From IMG/VR virus record IMGVR_UViG_3300037808_000735, positions 1 to 27,367 of that record: a stretch of DNA of 27,367 nucleotides. One strand, given 5' to 3'. The notes beneath the pieces are model-generated. The model was not told the DNA's origin. It saw only the letters and a program-made list of their open reading frames with translations, and did not search any database. The translations under genes and the position numbers were made by a program. This DNA is from a virus. Shown in pieces: positions 17,971 to 26,916 of this stretch (its first letter is position 1; the number at the start of each line of letters is the position of its first letter).

Positions 17971-19262
17971 ATATTAAAGATATACTAAATGCGTTGACAG
18001 TAACAAGTAAGAAAACTGAGAAACTTGCTATTCTAAATGAACACAAAGATAATGAGTTACTTAAACAAGTTTTTAAGTATGCACTCGATCCTATGATTAC
18101 ATTCGGCATTAAAAAAATTCCGTCTTATCTAAATGCAGAAGAATCATATAATCTTGAAGATTCATTTATTACACTCGAATTACTTATTAGTAGAGAGCTT
18201 ACTGGTAATGCTGCTATTGATGCATTGAGTAAAGAGTTATCTGAACAATCTTCTTTAAATGCTCCGATTCTTGAAATGATTATTAAGAAGGATCTTAGAT
18301 GTGGTGTATCATATAAAACAGTAAACAAGGTATGGGGAAATGATTTCATTAAGGAATTCCCTGTTATGTTAGCTTCATCATTTAATGAGAAGAATCTAGC
18401 TAGAATTGATTTTGAAAGGGGTATATTAGCGCAAACGAAAATGGATGGAGGGCGTTTAGAAGTTATCGTAGATGGAGGTGATATAACTTGTTACACTCGT
18501 AATGGTCGTGTTATTGATATAACATCACAATTCTCTGATCTACCTTTTGGACGATACGTTATAGATGGAGAGTTGTTAGCTTACGAAGATAATATAATTC
18601 TTGATAGGAAGACTGGTAATGGTATCATGAATAGTTGTATAGCTTTCACAGCTTCTGATAAAGATAAATTGAAAATGAAAATGGTTGCTTGGGATATTGT
18701 TCCTTTGGATGATTTTTGGAAAGGGAAGTATAATAAAGGAGCAGAGGAACGTCTTGATGATCTAAAGGGTATGGTTGAAGAATGTGTGAATGTATCTACA
18801 ATTGATAATATTATTATTTACACTCATGAACAAGCTCAAGAATTATATAAGATTAAAGTTGCTGAGGGAGAAGAAGGTATAATACTCAAAAATCGAGATT
18901 CTATTTGGGAGAATCGACGAAGTCGTGATTGTGTGAAAATGAAAGAAGTGTTAGATATTGATTTGAAAATTACAGGTCTAAATGAAGGTTCTGGGCGGCA
19001 TAAAGGGCGTTTGGGATCAATATCTGTGACTGATGCTTCTGATACGCTTAGAGTGGATGTTGGAACTGGATTATCAGATGCTCAACGAACGTTATTCTGG
19101 GATCGAAGGGATGAGTTGATTGGGAGTATAATTGAGGTTCAGTATAATGCTATCATCAATAGTAAAGGTAAAAAAGCACCTTCTCTATTCCTTCCAGTGT
19201 TTGTAGAATTGCGAAAGGATAAGAGTTTACCTAATAATATTGGATATAATAGCGATAAATAA
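17967..19262 (+). CDS. ATP-dependent DNA ligase, T4 gp30-like
   Basis: A 431-residue protein if started at ATG 17967, which has an excellent GGAGGAGG; the frame is open 12 codons upstream. Motif I is K158-M-D-G-G-R, Lys158 being the adenylated residue (Lys159 in T4 ligase). Motif III is YVIDGELLAY, motif IV EEGIILKN and motif V KMKEV, followed by the OB-fold domain. T4 ligase has 487 residues, so the N-terminal domain is a little shorter. It seals nicks between lagging-strand fragments after the RNase H encoded at 3370. The last gene of its early operon. Confidence 0.93.
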   Translation: MNIKDILNALTVTSKKTEKLAILNEHKDNELLKQVFKYALDPMITFGIKKIPSYLNAEESYNLEDSFITLELLISRELTGNAAIDALSKELSEQSSLNAPILEMIIKKDLRCGVSYKTVNKVWGNDFIKEFPVMLASSFNEKNLARIDFERGILAQTKMDGGRLEVIVDGGDITCYTRNGRVIDITSQFSDLPFGRYVIDGELLAYEDNIILDRKTGNGIMNSCIAFTASDKDKLKMKMVAWDIVPLDDFWKGKYNKGAEERLDDLKGMVEECVNVSTIDNIIIYTHEQAQELYKIKVAEGEEGIILKNRDSIWENRRSRDCVKMKEVLDIDLKITGLNEGSGRHKGRLGSISVTDASDTLRVDVGTGLSDAQRTLFWDRRDELIGSIIEVQYNAIINSKGKKAPSLFLPVFVELRKDKSLPNNIGYNSDK

Positions 19263-19296
19263 AAGGGTAATATATTAATAACTAAGGATACTATTC

Positions 19297-19533
19297 ATGC
19301 ACAATTTCAGTAACATTATAGACAAAATATTAGAAGATTCAACTGATATTCAAACATTTTCATCACAATCTGATGACTATTACTGGGAGCAATTAGATCC
19401 TACAACAGAACAACGGTTTAGAATTCCGATGCTTAGCACTGATAATTTTGAATATTATGATACTTATATCAAATATATGAAGCTAAGAGAAGCGAATCCA
19501 GAACAATTTGAAAGATTGATGGCGTGGAGTTAA
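19297..19533 (+). CDS. Small hypothetical protein before the MoxR gene
   Basis: A 78-residue acidic and aromatic protein with AAGGA upstream. N-terminal helix HNFSNIIDKILEDST, then a polar middle (DDYYWEQLDPTTEQRFRIP) and a C-terminal helix YIKYMKLREANPEQFERLMAW. No family recognised. It ends one base before the ATG of the AAA+ gene and may be an accessory of that system. Confidence 0.72.
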   Translation: MHNFSNIIDKILEDSTDIQTFSSQSDDYYWEQLDPTTEQRFRIPMLSTDNFEYYDTYIKYMKLREANPEQFERLMAWS

Positions 19534-19534
19534 A

Positions 19535-22423
19535 ATGAAAAAATTTAGAGATTTTAATTCTGCGGATGAAGTATCAGTAAACGAAGTTGTAGTTAAAGGA
19601 ATTTTCAAAAGAAAAAATACAGGACTTAATATAAATAGTAAAAATTTAGTTAAATTCTTCCATTCTATTGCTGGAAAAGAGTTTAGAAGTTTCAGAGATC
19701 CTGAGTTCCATAACGTATTTAATGATTATTTTAAATTAGATCCTAGAATCAAGACATTTTATAAAGATGAAGTTGCTTACTTCTTTAAGCATTTCGCTAC
19801 AAAAATTCATAATAAAAAAATCTCTATTAATGTTATTCCCAGTAAAGTGGATGACAATGTCAAAGTGAAGGTATCACAGTTATCTAAAGGTAAAGTTAAG
19901 AAACTAAAGATCCCATCAGCAATCAAAGGAGATAAAATAGAGAAGTTCGCTAAAACAGTCCTTAAAAATATGATGGGTACCAGCAAAGGTAGATTATTAT
20001 TAACTGGTGATCCTGGCACAGGTAAAACGAGTTCAGTTCAAACTGTTATGTCGTTGTTGCGTATGAATGTGATTACAATTGAAGCTCCTCATGTATCAGA
20101 AGAGCACATCATTAACGTTCCTTATCTCGTTAAACGTGGTGTAGCTGATACTAAACATGAATCATCATTTGAGGAAATTGGGTCATCATTTGAAGTTGTT
20201 AATGCTGATTCAAATCTAATCACAACACTTAGAAAAGCAAAACCAATCAAAGATGTTGAATATGAAAAATTCCTTAAAGCTAATAGAGCATTAGCTCCTT
20301 TAGCAGCACAGTTAAAAAATGTAATTGCTTCGTTAAATTATACTAATGTATTGTTCATTGATGAGTTCTTCCGTTCAGGATCCACTAGGATTCAGAATTT
20401 ATTCAGAACTATATTGAATGGTAAGATTGGTACTACTGCGATCCCAGCTAATACATATATCATTTACTCATCTAATATGGATGATTCTGATGGTTCCTTG
20501 GACGGTATAGCATTAAACCAGCAATTCCAAGAGGTTGAGTTTGATAAACCTGAAGCTGCTGGTTTCATGACATATATGGCTGATAAGTTCACTAATATTG
20601 ATCCAATAACCGGTGAAGAAATAGGTGATAAACAGGATCCCATTACACCTGAAGTGTATAATGCGTTTATTGATGCACTCAAAGATGAAGAAATGGGTGT
20701 TAAAGATAAATCTACAGAAGCTGAAATTAGAGTGTCACCGAGACGTTGGGAAGAAATTATCAAATATGTGAATGCTAATATACCAGCATCAAGTAATATA
20801 GCAGCTAATAGACTGTTGACGTATATTAGAGATAATATGAAAGATTATGAGACTGGAGAATTATCTAGTTTATATCCTAAATATGCTGATCTAGTTAAGA
20901 AATTGATTACTGATTCATCTGATATTAATGCTGAAGATATCGTTGTTATAGAAGATGAAGATTGGAGAGATAATCTTTCTGGTCAGATTGAATCTAAGTT
21001 GAAGATGGGTAACGATCGTAAATATGTTCCTATCATATCTGGAAAACCAGGCTTAGGTAAGACAACGATTATTGATAATATATGTGAAACATACTCACTC
21101 AAGAAGATTGATATTGATTGCTCTGTATTAAATTCAGAAGATGTAATCGGATTAACTACTCCATCAACTAATGGGGGTGTAACAACAACAGAGTTTACAA
21201 CACCTCCTCTACATGCTCAAATCATGGCTGATTATGATGAATCAATAGAGCCTGTAAACGGTTATAAGTATACTCATATACTATTCTTAGATGAGATTAC
21301 TCGTGTTGCTACTCCATCAGTCTTTAATGGTATCAGAGCTTTGATACTAGATAAGAAAGTAGGTCAAGTTGAAATCCCTAAAGATATTATGATTGTAGGA
21401 GCTATGAATCCAGTAGATGTAGGTGCGGAAACCTTAACTGATCATATGAAAGATGTAGTGGATATCGTAACAGCTGAAGCTAATTACATTAAATTATTTC
21501 AATATTTCAAAAGTGTAACTGTATACAAGAATAACAAAGATACAATTGGATTTGATATTAGTCCCGTTGTATCAGAAGTATTCGATGGTATCGTTGATAC
21601 ATTTAAATCAGATGTTGATCCAGATGGAAATACTTTGAATGTTAATGATGGACATTTCTATTGGACTGATGGTTTCAATGTTGTATATGTATCACCTCGT
21701 GAATTTGATGATATGATGATCGGTAGTATTGAGAATGTTGTAAGTGCTTTGATCATTGATGGGTATGATAGCGATGTTAATTACAGTGACGTTGAATCTG
21801 ATGAATATATCAATGTTATAATCGATGCTGTTAAAGAAACAATGGTTGGTGCATTTAAGTTTATTATCAGCAAACACAATTTAGTGGATACTGAGTTTAT
21901 GAGTAAATTTGATTTGTATATTCAAACCACTTTATCTAGTCAATATACTGTTATAGAGGAATTGATGAATAGTATTCAATCTGAAGCTATTGTATCAATG
22001 AGAGGTATATTCAATGATTCTGAGTCTATTGAGGAGTTGCTTAATTATGACGGTGTTAAAGATATTTTAGAGACTATAATCGATACTAATGATGTTGATA
22101 TTATCATCAATGAGATTAGTGATGTTCTCATAGAGAAATCACAAACCAATGATATTGCTGTTATATTTGATAATCTACTCGATATTAGAAAGTTGCTGAT
22201 GAAGGTTGATTGGTCGAAATATAGTGGAGAGATTACAAATGGATTGAGTAATAAATTCATTGAGATGATCTTAAAACCGTTAATGAATAAGATCCTTAAA
22301 AATGATGGTATGTATAATGATATACCGTTCATTGATTATATGACGAATATATACACTCGATACGATGAATTGATATCGATGATTGATATGGCAAAAGAAA
22401 ATAAAAATAATATGTTTATATAA
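19535..22423 (+). CDS. Double AAA+ MoxR-like ATPase
   Basis: A 962-residue protein with two AAA+ modules. Module 1: Walker A G158-D-P-G-T-G-K-T165 and Walker B LFID276-E277. Module 2: Walker A G503-K-P-G-L-G-K-T510 and Walker B LFLD586-E587 followed by ITRVATPSVFNGIR, with sensor GAMNPVD, all typical of MoxR-type ATPases. About 140 N-terminal residues and 280 C-terminal residues are helical and unassigned. MoxR ATPases act with von Willebrand A proteins to remodel or activate target complexes, and such a VWA protein is the next gene. Two fused modules are unusual; most MoxR proteins have one. The target in the infected cell is unknown. Confidence 0.85.
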   Translation: MKKFRDFNSADEVSVNEVVVKGIFKRKNTGLNINSKNLVKFFHSIAGKEFRSFRDPEFHNVFNDYFKLDPRIKTFYKDEVAYFFKHFATKIHNKKISINVIPSKVDDNVKVKVSQLSKGKVKKLKIPSAIKGDKIEKFAKTVLKNMMGTSKGRLLLTGDPGTGKTSSVQTVMSLLRMNVITIEAPHVSEEHIINVPYLVKRGVADTKHESSFEEIGSSFEVVNADSNLITTLRKAKPIKDVEYEKFLKANRALAPLAAQLKNVIASLNYTNVLFIDEFFRSGSTRIQNLFRTILNGKIGTTAIPANTYIIYSSNMDDSDGSLDGIALNQQFQEVEFDKPEAAGFMTYMADKFTNIDPITGEEIGDKQDPITPEVYNAFIDALKDEEMGVKDKSTEAEIRVSPRRWEEIIKYVNANIPASSNIAANRLLTYIRDNMKDYETGELSSLYPKYADLVKKLITDSSDINAEDIVVIEDEDWRDNLSGQIESKLKMGNDRKYVPIISGKPGLGKTTIIDNICETYSLKKIDIDCSVLNSEDVIGLTTPSTNGGVTTTEFTTPPLHAQIMADYDESIEPVNGYKYTHILFLDEITRVATPSVFNGIRALILDKKVGQVEIPKDIMIVGAMNPVDVGAETLTDHMKDVVDIVTAEANYIKLFQYFKSVTVYKNNKDTIGFDISPVVSEVFDGIVDTFKSDVDPDGNTLNVNDGHFYWTDGFNVVYVSPREFDDMMIGSIENVVSALIIDGYDSDVNYSDVESDEYINVIIDAVKETMVGAFKFIISKHNLVDTEFMSKFDLYIQTTLSSQYTVIEELMNSIQSEAIVSMRGIFNDSESIEELLNYDGVKDILETIIDTNDVDIIINEISDVLIEKSQTNDIAVIFDNLLDIRKLLMKVDWSKYSGEITNGLSNKFIEMILKPLMNKILKNDGMYNDIPFIDYMTNIYTRYDELISMIDMAKENKNNMFI

Positions 22424-22443
22424 CACACACGATGCGGTATAAT
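22415..22443 (+). promoter_or_regulatory. Possible promoter before the VWA gene
   Basis: TATAAT (22438-22443) within GGTATAATTAAAT, identical to the core upstream of the lipoprotein gene at 13498-13510. The -35 position has only TTTATA. A separate promoter would let the VWA protein be made without the ATPase. Confidence 0.4.
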
Positions 22444-22466
22444 TAAATGATAATTAAAGGTATTAT

Positions 22467-24392
22467 ATGAAGAATTTTTTAAGTGAGATTGCTGGAAGTG
22501 GTATTAAATCTCAGAAAGGTGTTACATTTTCAACATCAACAATGAGTACACCTTTCGTAGTCAATTTGATCAACAAAATATCAGACACGTCTGGTAAATC
22601 AGTTGCTACGATTAAAGCAGATGTACAATTTCAAAGTGAAATAGCTTTAGAAAAAATGAAAGATGGACCTGATAGATTCTATGCAGATGCTAGAAAGAAT
22701 GTTATTGAAAGCATATTGTTTAGTATGATTAAAGAGATTGATCATACAGAAAAATTCAATGTCGAAGAGTTTAAAATACTCTTTAATTATATTCTAGTTA
22801 AGAATAAGAATTTCCTCAAAATCAAAGATCCTATGACAGGTAAACGTGTTAAACTTAATATCATGTACACTCCTATGCCGTCCTTTGTGAAACAACCTGA
22901 TTGGGTTAAAAACGTTGATACTGCATCAGCGTCTCCTGAGGGTGATATTGTATTTAATATTAACTTTATTAATCAATTAATCACATACGCTTCTTATAAA
23001 GAGATAAAACCGAAAGGTAGCATATACAAATCTAATGGTGGTTTAGTATCAGATAATTTAGCGTACATTGAGTTTCTAATTCTACATGAAATATATCATA
23101 TCATACACGGAGATCATTTCTTTCAATCAAAGAAAGAAGGTATGACACCAATTGTCCAGAATTATTTAGGTGATTTCATCAGCAATGCTAATCTAGTTAA
23201 AGCTGGGTATGAGCAATTACCAATTGGATTATATTCATCTAATTATAACTATGATAATTATACTACAATGAATGATATGCAGGATGATATTATAGAAGAT
23301 ATAGAATCTATGACTGATGTTCAGAAACAGAATGCTGACGATCAGATGGATCATCATATGGATGATAATCATGAGAAGTTAGATTCTACATCTGATGGTC
23401 AAGATGGTCAAGATGGTCAAGATGGTCAAGATGGTCAAGATGGAGAATCGCGAGATGATTTGTTGGATGATGCTATGAAAAAATCATCAGATGATATTGT
23501 TGATGCAGCTGATGAAATGACTGCTGATGAAATTGAAAATGCTATTAAGAAAATGAAAGAAGAACAGCAAAATGAATCTGCTGCAGATAGACGAAAATCA
23601 ATTGACTCTCGAACTAAACGCGCTGAAGAGAGAGATAAAAACATCAAAGATCTTAATCAAAATTCTGATTTTAAACCTATCAACTGGCTTAAACTGCTAC
23701 GAATGATGATTCCTAAAAAGAAAGTTAAAGAAGAGGAGTCTATAACTAAGTTGAGTAGACGTACTAGAGCGTCTCTAGCAACAGCTAGCACTAACAGCAA
23801 GATCAGCATCAAAGCTGGTATAATCAAAGATGAGGAAAATGAACAAAATCTAATGTTTGTACTTGACTCTTCTGGGAGTATGAGTGGTATAATTGAAGAT
23901 ATTAGCATCGATATATTAAAGTTGATTGATAAGAGTAAATCTACAGGTGTGAAAAATGTGTATATTATCAGGTTTGACTCTGATTATGCTATGTATAAGG
24001 TTATTATAGATCCAAGAGGACGGAACCACACGTACATTGAGTTGAAGCGTCCTATGGATATTCTAACAAAAGATGGAAGTAGACTAGATTTTATCGGAAC
24101 TACGAAACCCTTGAAAAATCTATTTAAATTATCATGGGGTGGTGGAACAATTTTCCCTAAGGGAGTAGTTTTAATTATACAGAAACTACTGAAGATGAAA
24201 TTCAATCAAGTTCTTTTCACTGATTCAGATATATTAACTGAAGAAAATATTAAAATGCTGAATATAGCATCAAGAACTGGAACAAAACGACCATACTCAT
24301 TTAATGTATTATTAGATAAAAAAGATACGTATGAACAAGTGTCCAAAGCATTAGGTGGACGATATAAGTATATGAGCTACATTAGTGATTAA
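22467..24392 (+). CDS. Metallopeptidase-like / VWA-domain partner of MoxR (DUF2201-like)
   Basis: A 641-residue protein. The N-terminal half carries H207-E208-I-Y-H211 in ILHEIYHIIHGDH, a zinc HExxH motif in the place where DUF2201-type proteins have their putative metallopeptidase domain. A low-complexity acidic linker follows (residues about 290-400, including five DGQ repeats). The C-terminal third is a VWA-like domain with the MIDAS motif D467-S-S469-G-S471 in FVLDSSGSMSG, and later the FTDSDI strand. The pairing of MoxR ATPase and VWA protein is well known in bacteria; here it is next to the ATPase with only 43 bases between. A proteolytic activity switched by the ATPase is one hypothesis. 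Confidence 0.83.
   Translation: MKNFLSEIAGSGIKSQKGVTFSTSTMSTPFVVNLINKISDTSGKSVATIKADVQFQSEIALEKMKDGPDRFYADARKNVIESILFSMIKEIDHTEKFNVEEFKILFNYILVKNKNFLKIKDPMTGKRVKLNIMYTPMPSFVKQPDWVKNVDTASASPEGDIVFNINFINQLITYASYKEIKPKGSIYKSNGGLVSDNLAYIEFLILHEIYHIIHGDHFFQSKKEGMTPIVQNYLGDFISNANLVKAGYEQLPIGLYSSNYNYDNYTTMNDMQDDIIEDIESMTDVQKQNADDQMDHHMDDNHEKLDSTSDGQDGQDGQDGQDGQDGESRDDLLDDAMKKSSDDIVDAADEMTADEIENAIKKMKEEQQNESAADRRKSIDSRTKRAEERDKNIKDLNQNSDFKPINWLKLLRMMIPKKKVKEEESITKLSRRTRASLATASTNSKISIKAGIIKDEENEQNLMFVLDSSGSMSGIIEDISIDILKLIDKSKSTGVKNVYIIRFDSDYAMYKVIIDPRGRNHTYIELKRPMDILTKDGSRLDFIGTTKPLKNLFKLSWGGGTIFPKGVVLIIQKLLKMKFNQVLFTDSDILTEENIKMLNIASRTGTKRPYSFNVLLDKKDTYEQVSKALGGRYKYMSYISD
23394..23438 (+). repeat. 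Five perfect 9-nt tandem repeats coding DGQ
   Basis: GATGGTCAA is repeated five times without a change, giving (Asp-Gly-Gln)5 in the acidic linker of the VWA protein, followed by a partial GATGGAGAA. The absence of silent differences points to recent slippage expansion. Confidence 0.95.
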
Positions 24393-25176
24393 AATAAATA
24401 GTAAAACACATTTACAGAATATTATCAATGAAAGATCTGATGATGCTGATCTTAATGACCTTGATGTTTCTAATGTTACTGATATGAGTAATGTGTTCAT
24501 GCACTCTAAATTTAATGGTGATATAAGTGAGTGGGACATCTCTAATGTTACTGATATGAGTGATATGTTCAATCAATCACCATTCAATGGTGATATAAGT
24601 GAGTGGAATGTTTCTAATGTTACTGATATGAGTTATATGTTTGGTAGTTCTAAATTCAATGGTGATATAGGTAAGTGGGATGTTTCTAATGTTACTGATA
24701 TGAGATTTATGTTTAATAGTTCTAAATTCAATGGTGATATAAGTAAATGGGATGTGTCTAATGTAACTAATATGAGTTATATGTTTGGTAGTTCTATATT
24801 TAATAATGATATAAGTAAATGGGATGTTTCTAATGTTACTGATATGAGTTATATGTTTGGTAGTTCTATATTTAATAATGATATAAGTAAATGGGATACT
24901 TCTAATGTTACTGATATGAGTTATATGTTTAGTAGTTCTAAATTCAATAGTGATATAAGTGAGTGGAATGTGTCTAATGTTACTGATATGAGTTATATGT
25001 TATATAATAATTCACCATTTAATGGTGATATAAGTAAATGGGATACTTCTAATGTTACTGATATGAGTTATATGTTCCATAATTCCCCTATAAAAGCAAA
25101 ATCTTGGGATGAGTATTTAACTTACGCGATTCCTAGAAAACGTTTAGGTCTCTTTATGGAAATATTGGAATTATGA
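24385..25176 (+). CDS. DUF285 repeat protein, array copy 1
   Basis: A 263-residue protein from GTG 24385, overlapping the VWA stop by eight bases. Nine repeats of about 24 residues (DVSNVTDMSYMFGSSKFNGD..ISKW type) lie between an N cap (HLQNIINERSDDADLNDLDVS) and a C cap (SPIKAKSWDEYLTYAIPRKRLGLFMEILEL split over the end). One repeat carries an extra Asn (MLYNNSPF). No signal peptide. Expected fold is an LRR-like solenoid with variable surface positions at the residues after MS and before FNGD. Role unknown; see the array finding. Confidence 0.85.
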   Translation: MIKINSKTHLQNIINERSDDADLNDLDVSNVTDMSNVFMHSKFNGDISEWDISNVTDMSDMFNQSPFNGDISEWNVSNVTDMSYMFGSSKFNGDIGKWDVSNVTDMRFMFNSSKFNGDISKWDVSNVTNMSYMFGSSIFNNDISKWDVSNVTDMSYMFGSSIFNNDISKWDTSNVTDMSYMFSSSKFNSDISEWNVSNVTDMSYMLYNNSPFNGDISKWDTSNVTDMSYMFHNSPIKAKSWDEYLTYAIPRKRLGLFMEILEL

Positions 25177-25961
25177 TTAAAATAGGTAATAGAACACATT
25201 TACAGAATATTATCAATGAAAGATCTGATGATGCTGATCTTAATGACCTTGATGTTTCTAATGTTACTGATATGAGTTGGGTTTTTAAAGGATCTACTTT
25301 CAATGGTGATATAAGTCAATGGGATATGTCTAATGTTACAGATACAGATTATATGTTCAAAGACTCTGAGTTCAATGGTGATATAAGTAAATGGGATATT
25401 TCTAATGTTACAGATATGGACTTTATGTTCAAAAACTCTAATTTTAATGGTGACATAAGTGAGTGGGACGTCTCCAACGTAACTACTATACGTAACACGT
25501 TCAGTACATCATCATTCAATGGTGATATAAGTAAATGGGATGTGTCTAATGTAACTAATATGAGATTTATGTTCAATAATTCTAAGTTTAATGGTGATAT
25601 AAGTGAGTGGGATGTGTCTAATGTTACTGATATGAGTGATATGTTTGGTGACTCTGAATTCAATGGTGATATAAGTGGCTGGGATGTATCTAATGTTACC
25701 AATATGAGTTTTATGTTCAATGATTCTCGATTTAATGGTGATATAAGTAAATGGGATGTATCTGAAGTTATTAATATGAGTTTTATGTTCAATAATTCAC
25801 CATTCAATGGTGACATAAGTAATTGGGATGTATCTAATGTAATTGATGATAATTATATGTTCAATCATACCCCTATAAAAGCAAAATCTTGGGATGAGTA
25901 TTTAACTTACACGATTCCTAGAAAACGTTTAGGTCTCTTTATAGATATATTGGAATTGTGA
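25173..25961 (+). CDS. DUF285 repeat protein, array copy 2
   Basis: A 262-residue protein whose ATG overlaps the previous stop (ATGA). Nine repeats with the same caps as copy 1; the first 130 bases and last 100 bases of the gene are nearly identical to those of copy 1, whereas internal repeats differ more. Positions differing between copies fall mainly in the MxxMFxxSxF part of the repeat. One repeat departs most (TTIRNTFSTSSF). It has no ribosome-binding site of its own beyond the preceding coding sequence, so translation is coupled. Confidence 0.85.
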   Translation: MIKIGNRTHLQNIINERSDDADLNDLDVSNVTDMSWVFKGSTFNGDISQWDMSNVTDTDYMFKDSEFNGDISKWDISNVTDMDFMFKNSNFNGDISEWDVSNVTTIRNTFSTSSFNGDISKWDVSNVTNMRFMFNNSKFNGDISEWDVSNVTDMSDMFGDSEFNGDISGWDVSNVTNMSFMFNDSRFNGDISKWDVSEVINMSFMFNNSPFNGDISNWDVSNVIDDNYMFNHTPIKAKSWDEYLTYTIPRKRLGLFIDILEL

Positions 25962-26203
25962 TTAAAATAGGTAATGAAACTCATTTACAGAATATTATCA
26001 ACGAAAGATCTGATCTTAACGACTTAGATGTATCTGGTATAACTGATATGAAGGATGTGTTCAAACGTTCAATGGTGATATAAGTAATTAGGATGTAACA
26101 AGTGTGATTAATATGTTCAATTATAATAGATGTTAAGGATTATAATAAACAGCAAGAACCTCATAGAAATATGGGCATTTTCATAGAAATATTAGAGTTG
26201 TGA
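25958..26203 (+). pseudogene. Broken DUF285 copy 3
   Basis: Begins with GTG and the usual N cap but lacks nine bases encoding the DDA of DDADLND. After one repeat it goes out of frame (VFKRSMVI, stop at 26081) where other copies read FNGDIS. Parts of further repeats and the C cap (MGIFIEILEL) follow in other frames. An internal deletion of some seven repeats plus small indels explains it. The start and end junctions still have the array's normal overlaps. Confidence 0.85.
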
Positions 26204-26916
26204 TTAAAGTAAGAGATAAGCATCATTTAAAAGAGATAATTAATATGGGTCCAGATGATGCTGATCTTAATGATTTAGATATATCTAATGTTATTGATAT
26301 GGATTCCATGTTCAAGGATTCTGAATTCAATGGGAATATAAGTGATTGGGATGTATCTAATATATTCAATGCACGGGCGATGTTCAAAAATTCTAAATTT
26401 AATGGTGATATAAGTGGATGGAATATATCGAGATTAACTAGTACAAGATCAATGTTTAGTGGTTCTGAGTTTAACGGTGATATAAGTGGATGGAATGTAT
26501 CTAAAGTTATTGACATGAGTAGAATGTTTAGGGATTCTGAGTTTAATGGTGATATAAGTGGATGGAATGTATCTAAAGTTATTGACATGAGTAGAATGTT
26601 TGAAAATTCTAAGTTTAATGGTGATATAAGTAAATGGGACGTGTCTAATGTCATTAGAATGAGTAGAATGTTTGAAAATTCTAAGTTTAATGGTGATATA
26701 AGTAAATGGGTGACCTCTAAATTAATATACACGAATAGCATGTTTTATGGTTCTGAGTTTAATAGAGATATTACTGAATGGAATGTGTCTGATATTGCTG
26801 ATATGAGTGATATGTTTGGCAATTCGCCTATAAAAGCGGATTCATGGGACGAATATTTAACTTACATGATACCAATGAAACGCATGGGCATTTTTATGGA
26901 GATATTAGAGTTATGA
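26200..26916 (+). CDS. DUF285 repeat protein, array copy 4
   Basis: A 238-residue protein from GTG 26200, overlapping the end of the broken copy. Eight repeats with more divergent sequence than copies 1 and 2 (RLTSTRSMF, KLIYTNSMF); two neighbouring repeats (KVIDMSRMF, twice) are close to identical, as expected from a recent internal duplication. N cap HLKEIINMGPDDADLNDLDIS, C cap with DSWDEYLTYMIPMKRMGIFMEILEL split at its end. Same predicted solenoid, no signal peptide. Confidence 0.85.
   Translation: MIKVRDKHHLKEIINMGPDDADLNDLDISNVIDMDSMFKDSEFNGNISDWDVSNIFNARAMFKNSKFNGDISGWNISRLTSTRSMFSGSEFNGDISGWNVSKVIDMSRMFRDSEFNGDISGWNVSKVIDMSRMFENSKFNGDISKWDVSNVIRMSRMFENSKFNGDISKWVTSKLIYTNSMFYGSEFNRDITEWNVSDIADMSDMFGNSPIKADSWDEYLTYMIPMKRMGIFMEILEL

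Noticed and set aside
25349-25816. Long minus-strand ORF over the DUF285 array (and a similar one at 26223-26741)
   Set aside because: Open only because the periodic coding repeat lacks stops in that antisense frame; no ribosome-binding site and the translated periodicity mirrors the sense repeats.
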